In this document: piece by piece, positions 48,011-56,397 of the stretch
How positions within the stretch are numbered: position 1 is the stretch's first letter
Layout: every line of letters starts with the position of its first letter
DNA from: Arthrobacter sp.
GTDB lineage: Bacteria; Actinomycetota; Actinomycetes; Actinomycetales; Micrococcaceae
Length of the DNA: 64,000 nt
NCBI RefSeq assembly: GCF_031179985.1
Contig: NZ_JAPSHJ010000014.1
Coordinates: forward strand, 1-64,000
Direction: 5' to 3'
The notes under the pieces: generated by a model
The model's input: only the letters and a program-made list of their open reading frames with translations
The model's database searches: none
What the model was told of the DNA's origin: nothing
Position numbers and translations under genes: made by a program

Positions 48011-48691
48011 CTAGAAGAGCATCGGGGGAGCGTCGAGCACCGTCTCGTCCACCCTGCGCTCCACCCACTGGCTGAAGGGCTTGTCCAACTCGTATTTCCC
48101 GAGCTCGGTGCGGATCAGGGTCCTGACTTCTGCGTTCTCGGGATTGTTGAGGGACTCAAAGTACTCCACCGACCAATGGAACCAGCGCATGCAGAACAGG
48201 CGCATCGTCAGTCCGTGGGTTACCAGCAAGGCGTTCGGCGCGTAGGACGGCTTGGACCAGTGCCGGTACAGGGTTTCCATGAAGGAGGAGATCCGGTCGT
48301 AGACGTCGGAGCCTGATTCACCCTCCCGGAACCTGTAGAAAAAGTGCCCGTAGGCGTTGCGGAGCTCCTTCTGGTCCTCGATCTCCCCGGAAATCTGGAA
48401 GTTGGCCCAGTCCTGCTCCCTTAGCCGGGGCTCCTCAATGACGCGTTCAACGAGGTTCCCCAGGTTCAGCGCCTCGAGGGTCTGATAGGCCCGGAGGTAA
48501 GGGGAGACATAGACGCACACCTGCTGACCGTCCAGCTGACGGCGGACGTCGTCCCCGGCCTTCCTGGCCTGCTCCAATCCCGCAAGCGTGAGGGGAATGC
48601 GGTAATCGGGCACGCGGTTGTAAATCGAGGTATCGGCGTTGGCGGCCGACTGGCCATGCCGGATCATGATGATTTTCCCGGGCGCACTCAT
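48011..48691 (-). CDS. Histidine phosphatase family protein
   Basis: 226-residue phosphoglycerate-mutase-like phosphatase. The RHG motif IIMIRHGQSAAN sits at the N-terminus with the phosphorylated His in RHG. The second catalytic His is in LLVTHGLTMRLF, and YVSPYLRAYQTLE carries conserved Arg residues. The text REQDWANFQ and FYRFREGESGSDVYDRI matches the broad phosphatase branch. I use ATG 48691 (MSAPGKIIMIRHG) with GAGGC upstream. The track's 48889 start adds 66 Cys/Pro-rich residues unlike the family. The substrate is unknown. Confidence 0.88.
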   Translation of the reverse strand: MSAPGKIIMIRHGQSAANADTSIYNRVPDYRIPLTLAGLEQARKAGDDVRRQLDGQQVCVYVSPYLRAYQTLEALNLGNLVERVIEEPRLREQDWANFQISGEIEDQKELRNAYGHFFYRFREGESGSDVYDRISSFMETLYRHWSKPSYAPNALLVTHGLTMRLFCMRWFHWSVEYFESLNNPENAEVRTLIRTELGKYELDKPFSQWVERRVDETVLDAPPMLF

Positions 48692-48771
48692 AAGCCTCAA
48701 GCATAGGGGCAGGTCCGTCTTGTACCGGGCGGGTACAGGAAAGAACCAGCAAATGCATGCAAGATAGGAAC

Positions 48772-49539
48772 ATGCTGGTGCCATCCCGCCGTCGTCTGCG
48801 GATTGAAGTGTTGATTGTCCTGGGCCTCTCCTTGGGCCAGTCCGCCGTTTACTCAGTGGTGCAGCTGCTGGACAAGATGAGCCAGGCACCGCTGGCCCAG
48901 GGCACGTCCACCCTCAACCGTTCCCAAAGTACGCGGGAATACTTCGACCTGACCTACCAGTTGCTGGACATTGCCTTTGCCCTGGTGCCGGTGCTCCTGG
49001 TCTTCTACTTCCTCACCGAACAACGGCCCGCAGGCCTTCGGGGACAGTCAGCGTTCGGCAAGCTCGGCTTCGACCTGGCCCGGCCGGGGAAGGACCTGCT
49101 GCAGGGAGTGGGACTCGCTGCCTTGATCGGCATCCCCTCGCTGGCGCTCTATGCCGTTGGCAGGCAACTGGGCATCACCACCGCCATCATCCCCAGCGCC
49201 CTTGACGCCTACTGGTGGACCGTTCCCGTCCTGGTTCTCTCTGCCATCCGGCACGGAATCGTGGAGGAAGTAATCGTGGTGGGGTACCTGCTCAACCGGC
49301 TCGGGAAGTTCGGCTGGAGCGTGCCGCTGGCCATCTTCACCAGCGCAGTGCTCCGGGGAAGCTACCACCTGTACCAGGGCTTTGGCCCCTTCATCGGCAA
49401 CGCGGTGATGGGAGCTGTGTTCGCCTGGCTTTACACCCGGACGCGAAGGGTGATGCCGCTCGTGATTGCCCACGCCTTGCTGGACACAGTGGCTTTTGTG
49501 GGCTTCAGTTTCTTTGGAAAGGCAATCGGGCTGGGATAG
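48772..49539 (+). CDS. CPBP family intramembrane protease homologue
   Basis: 255-residue membrane protein with about six to seven hydrophobic helices. The CPBP (CAAX protease and bacteriocin-processing, Rce1-like) glutamate pair is in GIVEEVIVVGYLLNRL, with His motifs RGSYHLYQGF and IAHALLDTV. The usual Arg of EExxxR is Val here. ATG 48757 is an alternative start, but ATG 48772 (MLVPSRRRLRIEVL) has CAAGAT 6 nt upstream, the spacing of leaderless genes. It is divergent from the phosphatase gene. The substrate is not known. Confidence 0.8.
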   Translation: MLVPSRRRLRIEVLIVLGLSLGQSAVYSVVQLLDKMSQAPLAQGTSTLNRSQSTREYFDLTYQLLDIAFALVPVLLVFYFLTEQRPAGLRGQSAFGKLGFDLARPGKDLLQGVGLAALIGIPSLALYAVGRQLGITTAIIPSALDAYWWTVPVLVLSAIRHGIVEEVIVVGYLLNRLGKFGWSVPLAIFTSAVLRGSYHLYQGFGPFIGNAVMGAVFAWLYTRTRRVMPLVIAHALLDTVAFVGFSFFGKAIGLG

Positions 49540-49681
49540 GGGCTTAACGGAGTTCGGCCGCCATCAGCCGGTGACGTCATTGGCACCCGCTGTTGGCGGC
49601 CGAAGTATTGCGGGCAGACTTTGCCCAGGGACATGGGGGAGCTGTCTCCAAAGAAAGAGGATGCTCCCCACAGAGGCGGGA

Positions 49682-50320
49682 TCAGATGGTGACTGCTCCG
49701 ACGGGGGTTTCGAACGTGACGGACAGGATCCCCGGCGTTCCGTGCGGGGCCAGCCAGTTTACGGCGACGTCTTCGAGCGGCCGCTCCACCGGCTCGCCCA
49801 GCCATTCGGTGACCCGCTCGGCTGATCCGGCAATGGTGAGGCTGGACATCTTGACGCTGCTTGGGTACGCGTTGGACGGGTGCAGTGACGGGTCACCTTC
49901 CCACTTGAGCATGTAGGGAACCTGGGGATCGGCGATGAGTCCCAGGATGCCGATCTGCTTCCAAACAAGTTCGCGTCCGTCGGGGAATTTACGGTTTCCG
50001 TTGACGGCCGCACGGCCCAGCCGCTCCTCAAACGGTGCCAGGTCGTCTACTTCGACGCACCATCCCATCCAGCCGCCGCCGGCTGCGGAGCGGGCCCGGA
50101 CAGCCTGCCCGAAGGGAGCCTTATCTGATGCCGGGTGGTCAAGGACCTCCACAACTTCAAGGTATTTGTGCCCGGCCAGCGGGATGATCATGTTTCGGGT
50201 TCCAAACCGGGGATGTACCCCGCCCTTTACAGCTTCGACGCCCAAGGCGGACGAAATTCGTTCGGTGGTGGCCGCGAGGCCATCGTTTTCACAGGCGTAA
50301 GAGACGTGATCCATGCGCAT
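49682..50320 (-). CDS. VOC (glyoxalase-like) family protein
   Basis: 212-residue protein resembling the Glyoxalase_3/VOC group. It begins RMDHVSYACENDGLAATTERIS, with HPRFGTRNMIIPLAGHKYLEVVEVLDHP carrying the expected metal-ligand positions in H and E. A second half has WKQIGILGLIADPQVPYMLKWEGD. The function of this group is not established. CAAGAT lies 6 nt before the ATG on its strand, which suggests a leaderless transcript. It diverges from metX. Confidence 0.82.
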   Translation of the reverse strand: MRMDHVSYACENDGLAATTERISSALGVEAVKGGVHPRFGTRNMIIPLAGHKYLEVVEVLDHPASDKAPFGQAVRARSAAGGGWMGWCVEVDDLAPFEERLGRAAVNGNRKFPDGRELVWKQIGILGLIADPQVPYMLKWEGDPSLHPSNAYPSSVKMSSLTIAGSAERVTEWLGEPVERPLEDVAVNWLAPHGTPGILSVTFETPVGAVTI

Positions 50321-50356
50321 AGCTTCATCTTGGCACTTTGTGATGGGCCTCTCAGC

Positions 50357-50370
50357 TTAGGGTCACCTAA
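50357..50370. promoter_or_regulatory. DtxR/IdeR-like box candidate
   Basis: TTAGGGTCACCTAA matches the first 14 nt of the DtxR/IdeR consensus (TTAGGTTAGGCTAACCTAA) at most positions. It lies 7 nt before a TATTAT -10-like hexamer (50377) between the VOC gene and metX. The second half of the 19-nt box is not well kept. Confidence 0.35.
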
Positions 50371-50470
50371 CTGCGCTATTATCCGCGTCGTCCGGCGTGC
50401 ATTGTCCTCCTGAGTCATATTGCTGTCACAATCTTCGCTATTCCGGCACCGTTCTTCGTAGACTTTGAAA

Positions 50471-50585
50471 AGGTCATGAGTGCCAGCGACAGCCCCGGCT
50501 TGCTGGCCGGCAACCCTCCTTCCGCGGTGGGGTGCCCCGGGTGAAGACCTGGCCTGTCGGTCAGCTGACGGCAGGCAAGCGCGTA
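50471..50585 (+). promoter_or_regulatory. SAM-IV type S-adenosylmethionine riboswitch
   Basis: The 5' leader of metX carries the SAM-IV signature: AGGTCATGAGTGCCAGCGAC, then CCCCGGCTTGCTGGCCGGCA with AACCCTCC, the GCGGTGGGGTGCCCCGGGTG segment, and GAAGACCT closing P1 with AGGTC. A downstream CCTGTCGGTCAGCTGACGGCAGG hairpin could serve as the expression platform near the metX ribosome binding site. It would lower metX expression when SAM is plentiful. Confidence 0.88.
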
Positions 50586-50599
50586 GAAAAGGTCCTCTT

Positions 50600-51778
50600 A
50601 TGACGATTGCCGTCAACCGCACCGGCGTACCCGGAATCCAACTGCCCGGAACGCCACTGCCCGCTACGGAACCCGTTGCGAGTCCGAAGAGCGTTCCGGA
50701 TGGGACTGTCCGGTTCCTGACCATCGGCGGCCTCGAACTCGAAGCCGGGGGCCACCTTCCAGACGTCACACTGGCCTACGAGACCTGGGGAACCCTTAAC
50801 AGCGATGGCTCCAACGCTGTCCTGATCCAGCATGCCCTGACCGGAAGCACGCACGTTACCCGCGGTGAGAGCGAGGAGGAAGGCTGGTGGGAGCAACTGG
50901 TAGGTCCGGCAGCCCCCGTTGACACCGACAAGTTCTTCGTCGTCTCCATCAACATCCTCGGTGGCTGTTACGGGTCCACGGGACCATCGACGGCGGCACC
51001 CGATGGCCGTCCCTGGGGCTCACGCTTCCCGCTGGTGACGTTGCGGGACACCACGGCGGCGGAAGCGCGCCTTGCTGACGCCCTGGGCATCGGCAGCTGG
51101 TACGCCGTCCTGGGAGGCTCTCTGGGCGGCGCCAGGGCCCTTGAGTGGGCTGTCAGCCATCCGGCGCGGGTGCAGCGCTGTGGAGTGATCTCCATCGGTG
51201 CGCGCAGCACCGCAGAGCAGATCGCCTTTGCCCAGGCGCAGACCCTGGCCATCCGACAGGACGTCAACTTCAACGGAGGGGACTACTACGGTGGGCCCGG
51301 GCCCGAAGCAGGGCTCGCCCTTGCCCGACGCATCGCCCACATCACCTACCGTTCAGCTGCTGAACTCGACACAAGATTCAGCCGGGATGCCCAGCACGGC
51401 GAAAGCCCGCTGCAGGGGGTGTCACTGGGGGACCGCGGCCGGTACCAGGTGGAAAGCTATCTGGACCACCAAGGCAGCAAGCTGGTAAAGCGTTTTGATG
51501 CCAACAGCTATATCGCCATCACCGAGGCGCTCATGAGCCACGACGTCTGCCGGGGGCGCGGCCCGCTTCAAGTCGCGTTGTCCTCCACGACCGCCGAGTT
51601 CTTTGTGGCGGCGGTAGACACGGACAGGCTGTACTTTCCTGCCCAGTCCCACGAGCTTGCCCAGGCGCTGCCGGGCGACGTTCCCGTCCACGTCATTGAG
51701 GCGCCCATTGGCCATGACGGTTTCCTCACGGAGATCGGGCAGCTCAGCGAAGAGCTGCGCAGGAGCTTCTTTCCGTAG
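50600..51778 (+). CDS. metX: Homoserine O-acetyltransferase
   Basis: Acetylates homoserine using acetyl-CoA in methionine synthesis. Length 392 residues, alpha/beta-hydrolase fold: LAYETWGTLN, HALTGSTHV, the nucleophilic Ser in GGSLGGARALEW (about 173), Asp in DTDRLYFPAQ and His in IGHDGFLTE. GRGPLQVAL in the C-terminal half is also typical. ATG 50600 lies 8 nt after AAAAGG and just behind the SAM-IV riboswitch; the track's longer ORF runs into the riboswitch. O-acetyl versus O-succinyl transfer follows from the MetX family, not from direct evidence. Confidence 0.93.
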   Translation: MTIAVNRTGVPGIQLPGTPLPATEPVASPKSVPDGTVRFLTIGGLELEAGGHLPDVTLAYETWGTLNSDGSNAVLIQHALTGSTHVTRGESEEEGWWEQLVGPAAPVDTDKFFVVSINILGGCYGSTGPSTAAPDGRPWGSRFPLVTLRDTTAAEARLADALGIGSWYAVLGGSLGGARALEWAVSHPARVQRCGVISIGARSTAEQIAFAQAQTLAIRQDVNFNGGDYYGGPGPEAGLALARRIAHITYRSAAELDTRFSRDAQHGESPLQGVSLGDRGRYQVESYLDHQGSKLVKRFDANSYIAITEALMSHDVCRGRGPLQVALSSTTAEFFVAAVDTDRLYFPAQSHELAQALPGDVPVHVIEAPIGHDGFLTEIGQLSEELRRSFFP

Positions 51779-51798
51779 TTAGGCTTCGAGCGCAGAGT

Positions 51799-51861
51799 TT
51801 CTGCATTTTTGCAGAGCCTGTCTGCACTTTTCGCCGTTGAGCCTGCACTGATGTGCGGCCA
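51799..51861. repeat. Three CTGCA repeats with exact 21-bp spacing
   Basis: CTGCATTTTT (51801), CTGCACTTTT (51822) and CTGCACTGAT (51843) start exactly 21 bp apart, two helical turns, in the 180-bp gap before the MHS transporter gene. The first copy also forms TCTGCATTTTTGCAGA, a perfect inverted repeat. They are likely operator sites or, for the first copy, a terminator of metX. Confidence 0.6.
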
Positions 51862-51958
51862 TACTCGATGAATCCGGCGGTTCGTGGTGCAGGTCACCAG
51901 CGTCCGCCTTCGAATGGTTCCACGTGGCGTCGATGTAGACGTTGAAGGAGTTCGCATC

Positions 51959-53341
51959 ATGAGTACGGAAAACTCCGCCGCAAGGCGCGCAGAAGAAACT
52001 GATATCAAAGCTTCAGGGCTCAAGAAAGTTGTCACCGCCTCCATGGCCGGGACTGTGGTGGAGTGGTACGAGTTCTTCCTCTACGCCTCGGCCGCCACCC
52101 TCGTCTTCGGAAAGATGTTCTTCCCGAACTCGGGCACGGAACTGGACGGCATCATCGCAGCCTTCGTCACCTACGCTGTCGGCTTCGTGGCACGCCCCAT
52201 CGGCGGAATTGTCTTTGGCCACTTCGGCGACAAGTTCGGCCGGAAGCAGCTCCTGCAGCTGAGCATCATCCTGGTGGGCGTATCCACCTTCCTGATGGGC
52301 TGCCTGCCCACCTTCGGAGAGATCGGCTACTGGGCGCCGGCGCTGCTCGTGTTCCTTCGCTTCGTCCAGGGTTTCGCTGTGGGCGGGGAATGGGGAGGCG
52401 CAGTGCTTCTCGTCGCAGAGCACAGCCCCAACGCGTCCCGTGGCTTCTGGTCCAGCTGGCCCCAAGCGGCCGTGCCGGTGGGCAACCTGCTCGCCACCGG
52501 TGTGCTTTTCACGCTCTCGGCAGTGCTGTCGTCTGCTGACTTCCTGGGCTGGGGATGGCGCGTAGCGTTCTGGTTGTCCGCGGTGATCGTCGTCGTCGGC
52601 TATTACATCCGCACCAAAGTCAGCGACGCCCCGATCTTCCTCGAAGCGCGTAAAGAAGTAGCCGTCGAAAAAAAGGGCTATGGCGTGGCCGAGGTGTTCC
52701 GCCGCTATCCCCGTAGTGTGTTTACCGCCATGGGCCTGCGCTTTGCGGAAAACATCCTGTACTACCTCGTGGTGACGTTCTCCATCACGTACCTGAAAGT
52801 GGTTGTCCAGACAGACACGTCACGGATCCTGCTCCTGCTCCTGGTTGCCCACTTCGTGCACTTCTGCGCCGTGCCGCTCGTCGGGAAGCTGTCGGACGCC
52901 TTCGGCCGCCGGCCCGTCTACCTGGCTGGAGCGATCCTGGGCGGCACCTGGGGGTTCTTTGCCTTCCCGATGATGGATACTGCGAACGACCTCATCATCC
53001 TTTCGGCGATTACCATCGGCCTGCTCTTCCACGCCCTGATGTACGCCGGACAACCTGCCATCATGGCTGAGATGTTCCCCACGCGGATGCGCTACTCCGG
53101 AGTGTCCCTTGGCTACCAGGTAACCTCCATTGTTGCCGGCTCGCTCGCCCCGATTATCGCAACATCCCTGCTGAACGCCTTCGGTTCCTCCACCCCGGTA
53201 GCCCTGTACCTTATGGGTGCCTGCCTGGTGACGGCGGTGGCCGTACTCGTGCTGAAAGAGACCCGCGGAATCTCCCTTCTCGACGTCGATGCCGCCGACG
53301 CCAGGGGAACAGCGGATCTGCTCGCAACCGGACGAAAGTAG
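51959..53341 (+). CDS. MFS transporter, metabolite:H+ symporter (MHS) family
   Basis: 460-residue 12-helix transporter. MHS signatures: SMAGTVVEWYEFFLYASAATLVFGKMFF in helix 1, RPIGGIVFGHFGDKFGRKQLL, RFVQGFAVGGEWGGAVLLVAEH and SWPQAAVPVGNLLATG. MHS proteins carry organic acids such as shikimate, alpha-ketoglutarate, proline or aromatic acids; the substrate cannot be fixed here. ATG 51959 follows GAAGGAG; the track's 51884 start is unsupported. The alcohol dehydrogenase gene follows by 6 nt, so uptake and oxidation of one substrate is plausible. Confidence 0.9.
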   Translation: MSTENSAARRAEETDIKASGLKKVVTASMAGTVVEWYEFFLYASAATLVFGKMFFPNSGTELDGIIAAFVTYAVGFVARPIGGIVFGHFGDKFGRKQLLQLSIILVGVSTFLMGCLPTFGEIGYWAPALLVFLRFVQGFAVGGEWGGAVLLVAEHSPNASRGFWSSWPQAAVPVGNLLATGVLFTLSAVLSSADFLGWGWRVAFWLSAVIVVVGYYIRTKVSDAPIFLEARKEVAVEKKGYGVAEVFRRYPRSVFTAMGLRFAENILYYLVVTFSITYLKVVVQTDTSRILLLLLVAHFVHFCAVPLVGKLSDAFGRRPVYLAGAILGGTWGFFAFPMMDTANDLIILSAITIGLLFHALMYAGQPAIMAEMFPTRMRYSGVSLGYQVTSIVAGSLAPIIATSLLNAFGSSTPVALYLMGACLVTAVAVLVLKETRGISLLDVDAADARGTADLLATGRK

Positions 53342-53347
53342 CACCCG

Positions 53348-54466
53348 ATGCGCGCGGCCATCCTGTATGCAGCAGTTCCGCCCGGCACCGTTCACACCCA
53401 GGCAAACACCCTGAGAATGGAGGAGCTCGAGCAACCGGAACCCCGCGGCGGCGAGATCGGTGTGGCCATTACGTGCTCGAGCCTTTGCCACTCTGACCTC
53501 TCAGTGGTGGACGGGTCGCGCGTCAGGCCGTTACCTATGGCCCTTGGCCATGAGGCGGTAGGCCGCGTGGCCGCCCTCGGGCCGGGTGTAACAGACGTCG
53601 ACGTCGGGGATCACGTGGTGCTGGTGTTCGTCCCCAGCTGCGGATCGTGCCGCGCCTGCCTGGCGGGACGGCCGGCGCTCTGTCACCGCGCGGCGGAAGT
53701 CAACGGCTCCGGGGACCTTCTGCACGGAGACGCCTTACTGAGGACCGCCTCCGGAGAAAGGATCAACCATCACCTCGGGGTTTCGGCTTTCTCCGAATAT
53801 GCCGTGGTGGCAAGGGAGTCCGCGGTCGTCATCCCCGACGACGTCCCTGACACCGTTGCAGCCATGTTCGGATGCGCGGTACTCACGGGAATGGGGGCTG
53901 TGCTTAACACCGCGGAAGTAACGCCTGGACAGTCGGTCGCCGTCGTCGGGCTGGGTGCAGTTGGCCTGTCAGCAGTAATGGCCGCCCGGTTGGCCGGCGC
54001 CGTGCACATCATCGCCATAGACCCGAACCGCGGAAAGCACCGGTTCGCCAGGGACTGCGGGGCGACAGCAGCCGGCACTCCTGAAGAGGCGGAAGGGCTC
54101 GTTGAGGAGGCGACCGGGGACGGCGTGGACGTGACCGTTGAGGCCGTCGGTTCGGCAGCGGTGATGGCCGCGTCCCTTGGCCTGCTGACCCGAGGAGGGG
54201 CCCTGGTGTCGGTCGGACTGCCGCATCCGTCGGCACAGCTGGCCGTTCCCGCATTGCAGTTCGCCGGGGCAGGGAAACGGCTGCTCGGTTCGTATATGGG
54301 GGATTCGGTCCCGGAACGTGACATCCCCCGCTACCTCGGTTTCTGGCGGGAAGGAAAGCTCCCGGTCGAACTGCTCCACACCGACACCAGACCGCTTGAG
54401 GAGATCAACGAGGGACTGGACGCCCTTGCTGCAGGCACTGTCATCCGGAGGCTCTTCCGGGCTTAG
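53348..54466 (+). CDS. Zinc-dependent alcohol dehydrogenase
   Basis: 372-residue medium-chain dehydrogenase. Catalytic zinc ligands are Cys in TCSSLCHSDLSVV and His in ALGHEAVGRV. Structural zinc Cys residues are in CGSCRACLAGRPALC, and the Rossmann motif is VVGLGAVGLSAVMAARLAGA. The long loop between the zinc lobes (EVNGSGDLLHGDALLRTASGERINHHLGVSAFSEYAVV) is that of class I/III-type alcohol dehydrogenases. It is probably co-transcribed with the MHS transporter. The substrate is unknown. Confidence 0.87.
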   Translation: MRAAILYAAVPPGTVHTQANTLRMEELEQPEPRGGEIGVAITCSSLCHSDLSVVDGSRVRPLPMALGHEAVGRVAALGPGVTDVDVGDHVVLVFVPSCGSCRACLAGRPALCHRAAEVNGSGDLLHGDALLRTASGERINHHLGVSAFSEYAVVARESAVVIPDDVPDTVAAMFGCAVLTGMGAVLNTAEVTPGQSVAVVGLGAVGLSAVMAARLAGAVHIIAIDPNRGKHRFARDCGATAAGTPEEAEGLVEEATGDGVDVTVEAVGSAAVMAASLGLLTRGGALVSVGLPHPSAQLAVPALQFAGAGKRLLGSYMGDSVPERDIPRYLGFWREGKLPVELLHTDTRPLEEINEGLDALAAGTVIRRLFRA

Positions 54467-54557
54467 GCGCGCTGCAGGCGCGTCGCAGAAGGGAGTTGCC
54501 GGACCCGTCTTCAGAGCAGGGCAGCGAGGCCCCCTACACCGGGATTGTTGCTTGTCC

Positions 54558-54563
54558 TAGAGT
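54558..54563 (+). promoter_or_regulatory. -10 hexamer TAGAGT before the DUF3072 gene
   Basis: TAGAGT ends 6 nt before ATG 54570, and CTAGAGTGTT is identical to the string before the SDR gene at 2116. No ribosome binding site is present. Upstream, CGCGC/GCGCG (54468-54482) forms a small hairpin after the alcohol dehydrogenase gene. Confidence 0.5.
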
Positions 54564-54569
54564 GTTTTT

Positions 54570-54833
54570 ATGGACAACGACGACGAGACTCTGGGCAGCG
54601 CTGTTCCGGAACCCGGAGCAGGAATGGACCGCGATCCAGAGGACTGGGTCACGGGTGATGAACCGATGACTGCGGCTCAGCGCAGCTATCTGGACACCTT
54701 GGCGAGGGAGGCCGGCGAAGAGATCCCGGCCAATATCAGCAAGGCAGAGGCCTCAAAGCACATCGACAGGCTGCAGAAGAAGAGCGGCCGGGTTTCGGGC
54801 GGCGACGTTGCCGGCGGCAAGAGGCCAAGGTAG
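54570..54833 (+). CDS. DUF3072 domain-containing protein
   Basis: 87-residue acidic protein with the DUF3072 core DPEDWVTGDEPMTAAQRSYLDTLAREAGEEI and SKAEASKHIDRLQKKSG. Function unknown; the core resembles small helical motifs found in stress-related actinobacterial proteins. It ends one base away from the stop of the convergent SHOCT gene. Confidence 0.82.
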   Translation: MDNDDETLGSAVPEPGAGMDRDPEDWVTGDEPMTAAQRSYLDTLAREAGEEIPANISKAEASKHIDRLQKKSGRVSGGDVAGGKRPR

Positions 54834-54834
54834 C

Positions 54835-55401
54835 TTAGCCCTTCATGATCTCCGCCCGGCGGGCCATGTACTCCTCCATGGCGATCTCACCATTGCTGTA
54901 TTGCTGATCCAGTTCAGCCAGTTTTCGTGCCCGGTATCCTTGGGGGGCCGACGGCGGCGGCGGGGTTTCAGGGGCGGAAGGCTGCTGGGGCTGTTGGCGG
55001 GACAGCCACTCCCGATACTCCGGGCTGTCCTCGAAAGGCACCTGACCAGGCTGACCGGGCTGGCCGGGAGCCTGGTAACCGCCGGGACCCTGATAGCCGC
55101 CCTGACCCTGGTAGCCATTTGGATCCTGATAGCCGTTTGGTCCTTGGAACGGTGGAACCTGAGGCGGTCCATACTGACCTTGGTTGCCGGGCTGGTTGCC
55201 TGGTTGGTCGAAGGCGCCGAAAGCTCCGTAGTAGTCCCGCTGGGTGTAACCGTCCCTGTATTGGTTGTTCTGGTTGTTCAGCGGGCCAGGGTACTGACCG
55301 TTGATGCCCTGATTCTGGTTCCGGCTGCCGGACCTGCGGAACAGGCGGATTGCCACGGGAACCAGGACCCCCAGGATGATAAGCAGGAAAAATGCGTCCA
55401 C
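54835..55401 (-). CDS. SHOCT domain protein with N-terminal membrane anchor
   Basis: 188 residues: an N-terminal membrane helix (FFLLIILGVLVPVAIRLF), then a long low-complexity Gln/Gly/Pro/Tyr/Asn region with NGYQ/GGYQ repeats, and a C-terminal SHOCT motif KLAELDQQYSNGEIAMEEYMARRAEIM. SHOCT is a short oligomerisation/regulatory motif; the function is unknown. The start is GTG 55401 with GAGAGG upstream. The stop lies one base from that of the DUF3072 gene. Confidence 0.78.
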   Translation of the reverse strand: MDAFFLLIILGVLVPVAIRLFRRSGSRNQNQGINGQYPGPLNNQNNQYRDGYTQRDYYGAFGAFDQPGNQPGNQGQYGPPQVPPFQGPNGYQDPNGYQGQGGYQGPGGYQAPGQPGQPGQVPFEDSPEYREWLSRQQPQQPSAPETPPPPSAPQGYRARKLAELDQQYSNGEIAMEEYMARRAEIMKG

Positions 55402-55451
55402 GACGTCACGCCTCTCAGATGTATTCCTTCCAGCTTAACGGCCGGGGAAAG

Positions 55452-56327
55452 CTACGCGTGCCGTGAGTCTTCGGTTGCAAGGGGGCCTTCACCCGAGCCC
55501 AGTGGCATGCCGGGTCCGAACACCGGGCCCGGAGTCGGCCGTTTGGCGGTGATTCCATCACCGGATGAGCGGTTCCGTAGTCGCCGCACAACCCAGGGGA
55601 CAAAGTACTCCCTGGCCCAGACAAGATCGCCGGTCCGTGCCTCGCGCCAGCTGCGGGGAGGCAATGGTTTTGGCGCAAGCGGTTCCAGCGTGTGCTTGAC
55701 GTTGAGTGCATCAAGGACCATGGCCGCTATGGTGTGGTGTCCCAGCGGTGAGAAATGCAGCCGGTCAGCGTCCCACATCTGCGGGTCATGCAGCTGCCGC
55801 AATGACCACATGTCGGCGATGACGGCATCGTGCCTCGCCGCCACCGTGCGGAGATTCTCGTTGTAGATGGCCACCTTGCTGCGGATCCTGCCCAACACCG
55901 AGGATCCTGTGTCCGGGCCGTTGAAAAGCACCACCGTGGCGCCGTCCATGCTGAGGATCTGGACCACTGAATCCAGCTTCTCCGCCAGGGCATCCGGATC
56001 GCCCCCGGGGCGGATGAGATCATTTCCCCCGGCTGAGAGCGTCACCAGGTCCGGCTTCAGAGCCAGGCAGGGGGCAAGTTGCTGATCCACGATCTGTTGA
56101 AGGAGGCGCCCCCGGACGGCCAGATTGGCGTAGGCGAAGTCCTCGTGTCCGCGGCTCAGTTCCTCGGCTACGCGGTCCGCCCAGCCTCGATGCCCGCCGG
56201 GATTGCCCGGTTCGGGATCGCCGATGCCTTCGGTGAACGAGTCGCCCATGGCTACGTAACGGCTCCAGGGATGCGGCTGGATGGGCTCTGGCTGGCTGGA
56301 GGCGGCTTGAATTTGGCTCACCTTCAT
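55452..56327 (-). CDS. SGNH/GDSL-type esterase
   Basis: 291-residue SGNH hydrolase. Block I is VAMGDSFTEGIGD with the catalytic Ser, block III LSAGGNDLIRPGG with the Asn, and block V DRLHFSPLGHHTIA with Asp and His. The extra C-terminal region (WREARTGDLVWAREYFVPWVVRRLRNR) is usual in actinobacterial members. No signal peptide, so cytoplasmic. ATG 56327 has GGAGGGCAGGAT just upstream. The substrate is unknown, lipid or carbohydrate ester in the family. Confidence 0.87.
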   Translation of the reverse strand: MKVSQIQAASSQPEPIQPHPWSRYVAMGDSFTEGIGDPEPGNPGGHRGWADRVAEELSRGHEDFAYANLAVRGRLLQQIVDQQLAPCLALKPDLVTLSAGGNDLIRPGGDPDALAEKLDSVVQILSMDGATVVLFNGPDTGSSVLGRIRSKVAIYNENLRTVAARHDAVIADMWSLRQLHDPQMWDADRLHFSPLGHHTIAAMVLDALNVKHTLEPLAPKPLPPRSWREARTGDLVWAREYFVPWVVRRLRNRSSGDGITAKRPTPGPVFGPGMPLGSGEGPLATEDSRHA

Positions 56328-56397
56328 ATCCTGCCCTCCAGGTCCAAAGGTACGCCACCGTAGGTTGTTACTTATGGGTAACTGTAAGAATGGATCC

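Noticed and set aside
50480-50599. Extended N-terminus of MetX in the ORF track
   Set aside because: This region is the SAM-IV riboswitch; ATG 50600 has a ribosome binding site and matches MetX starts.
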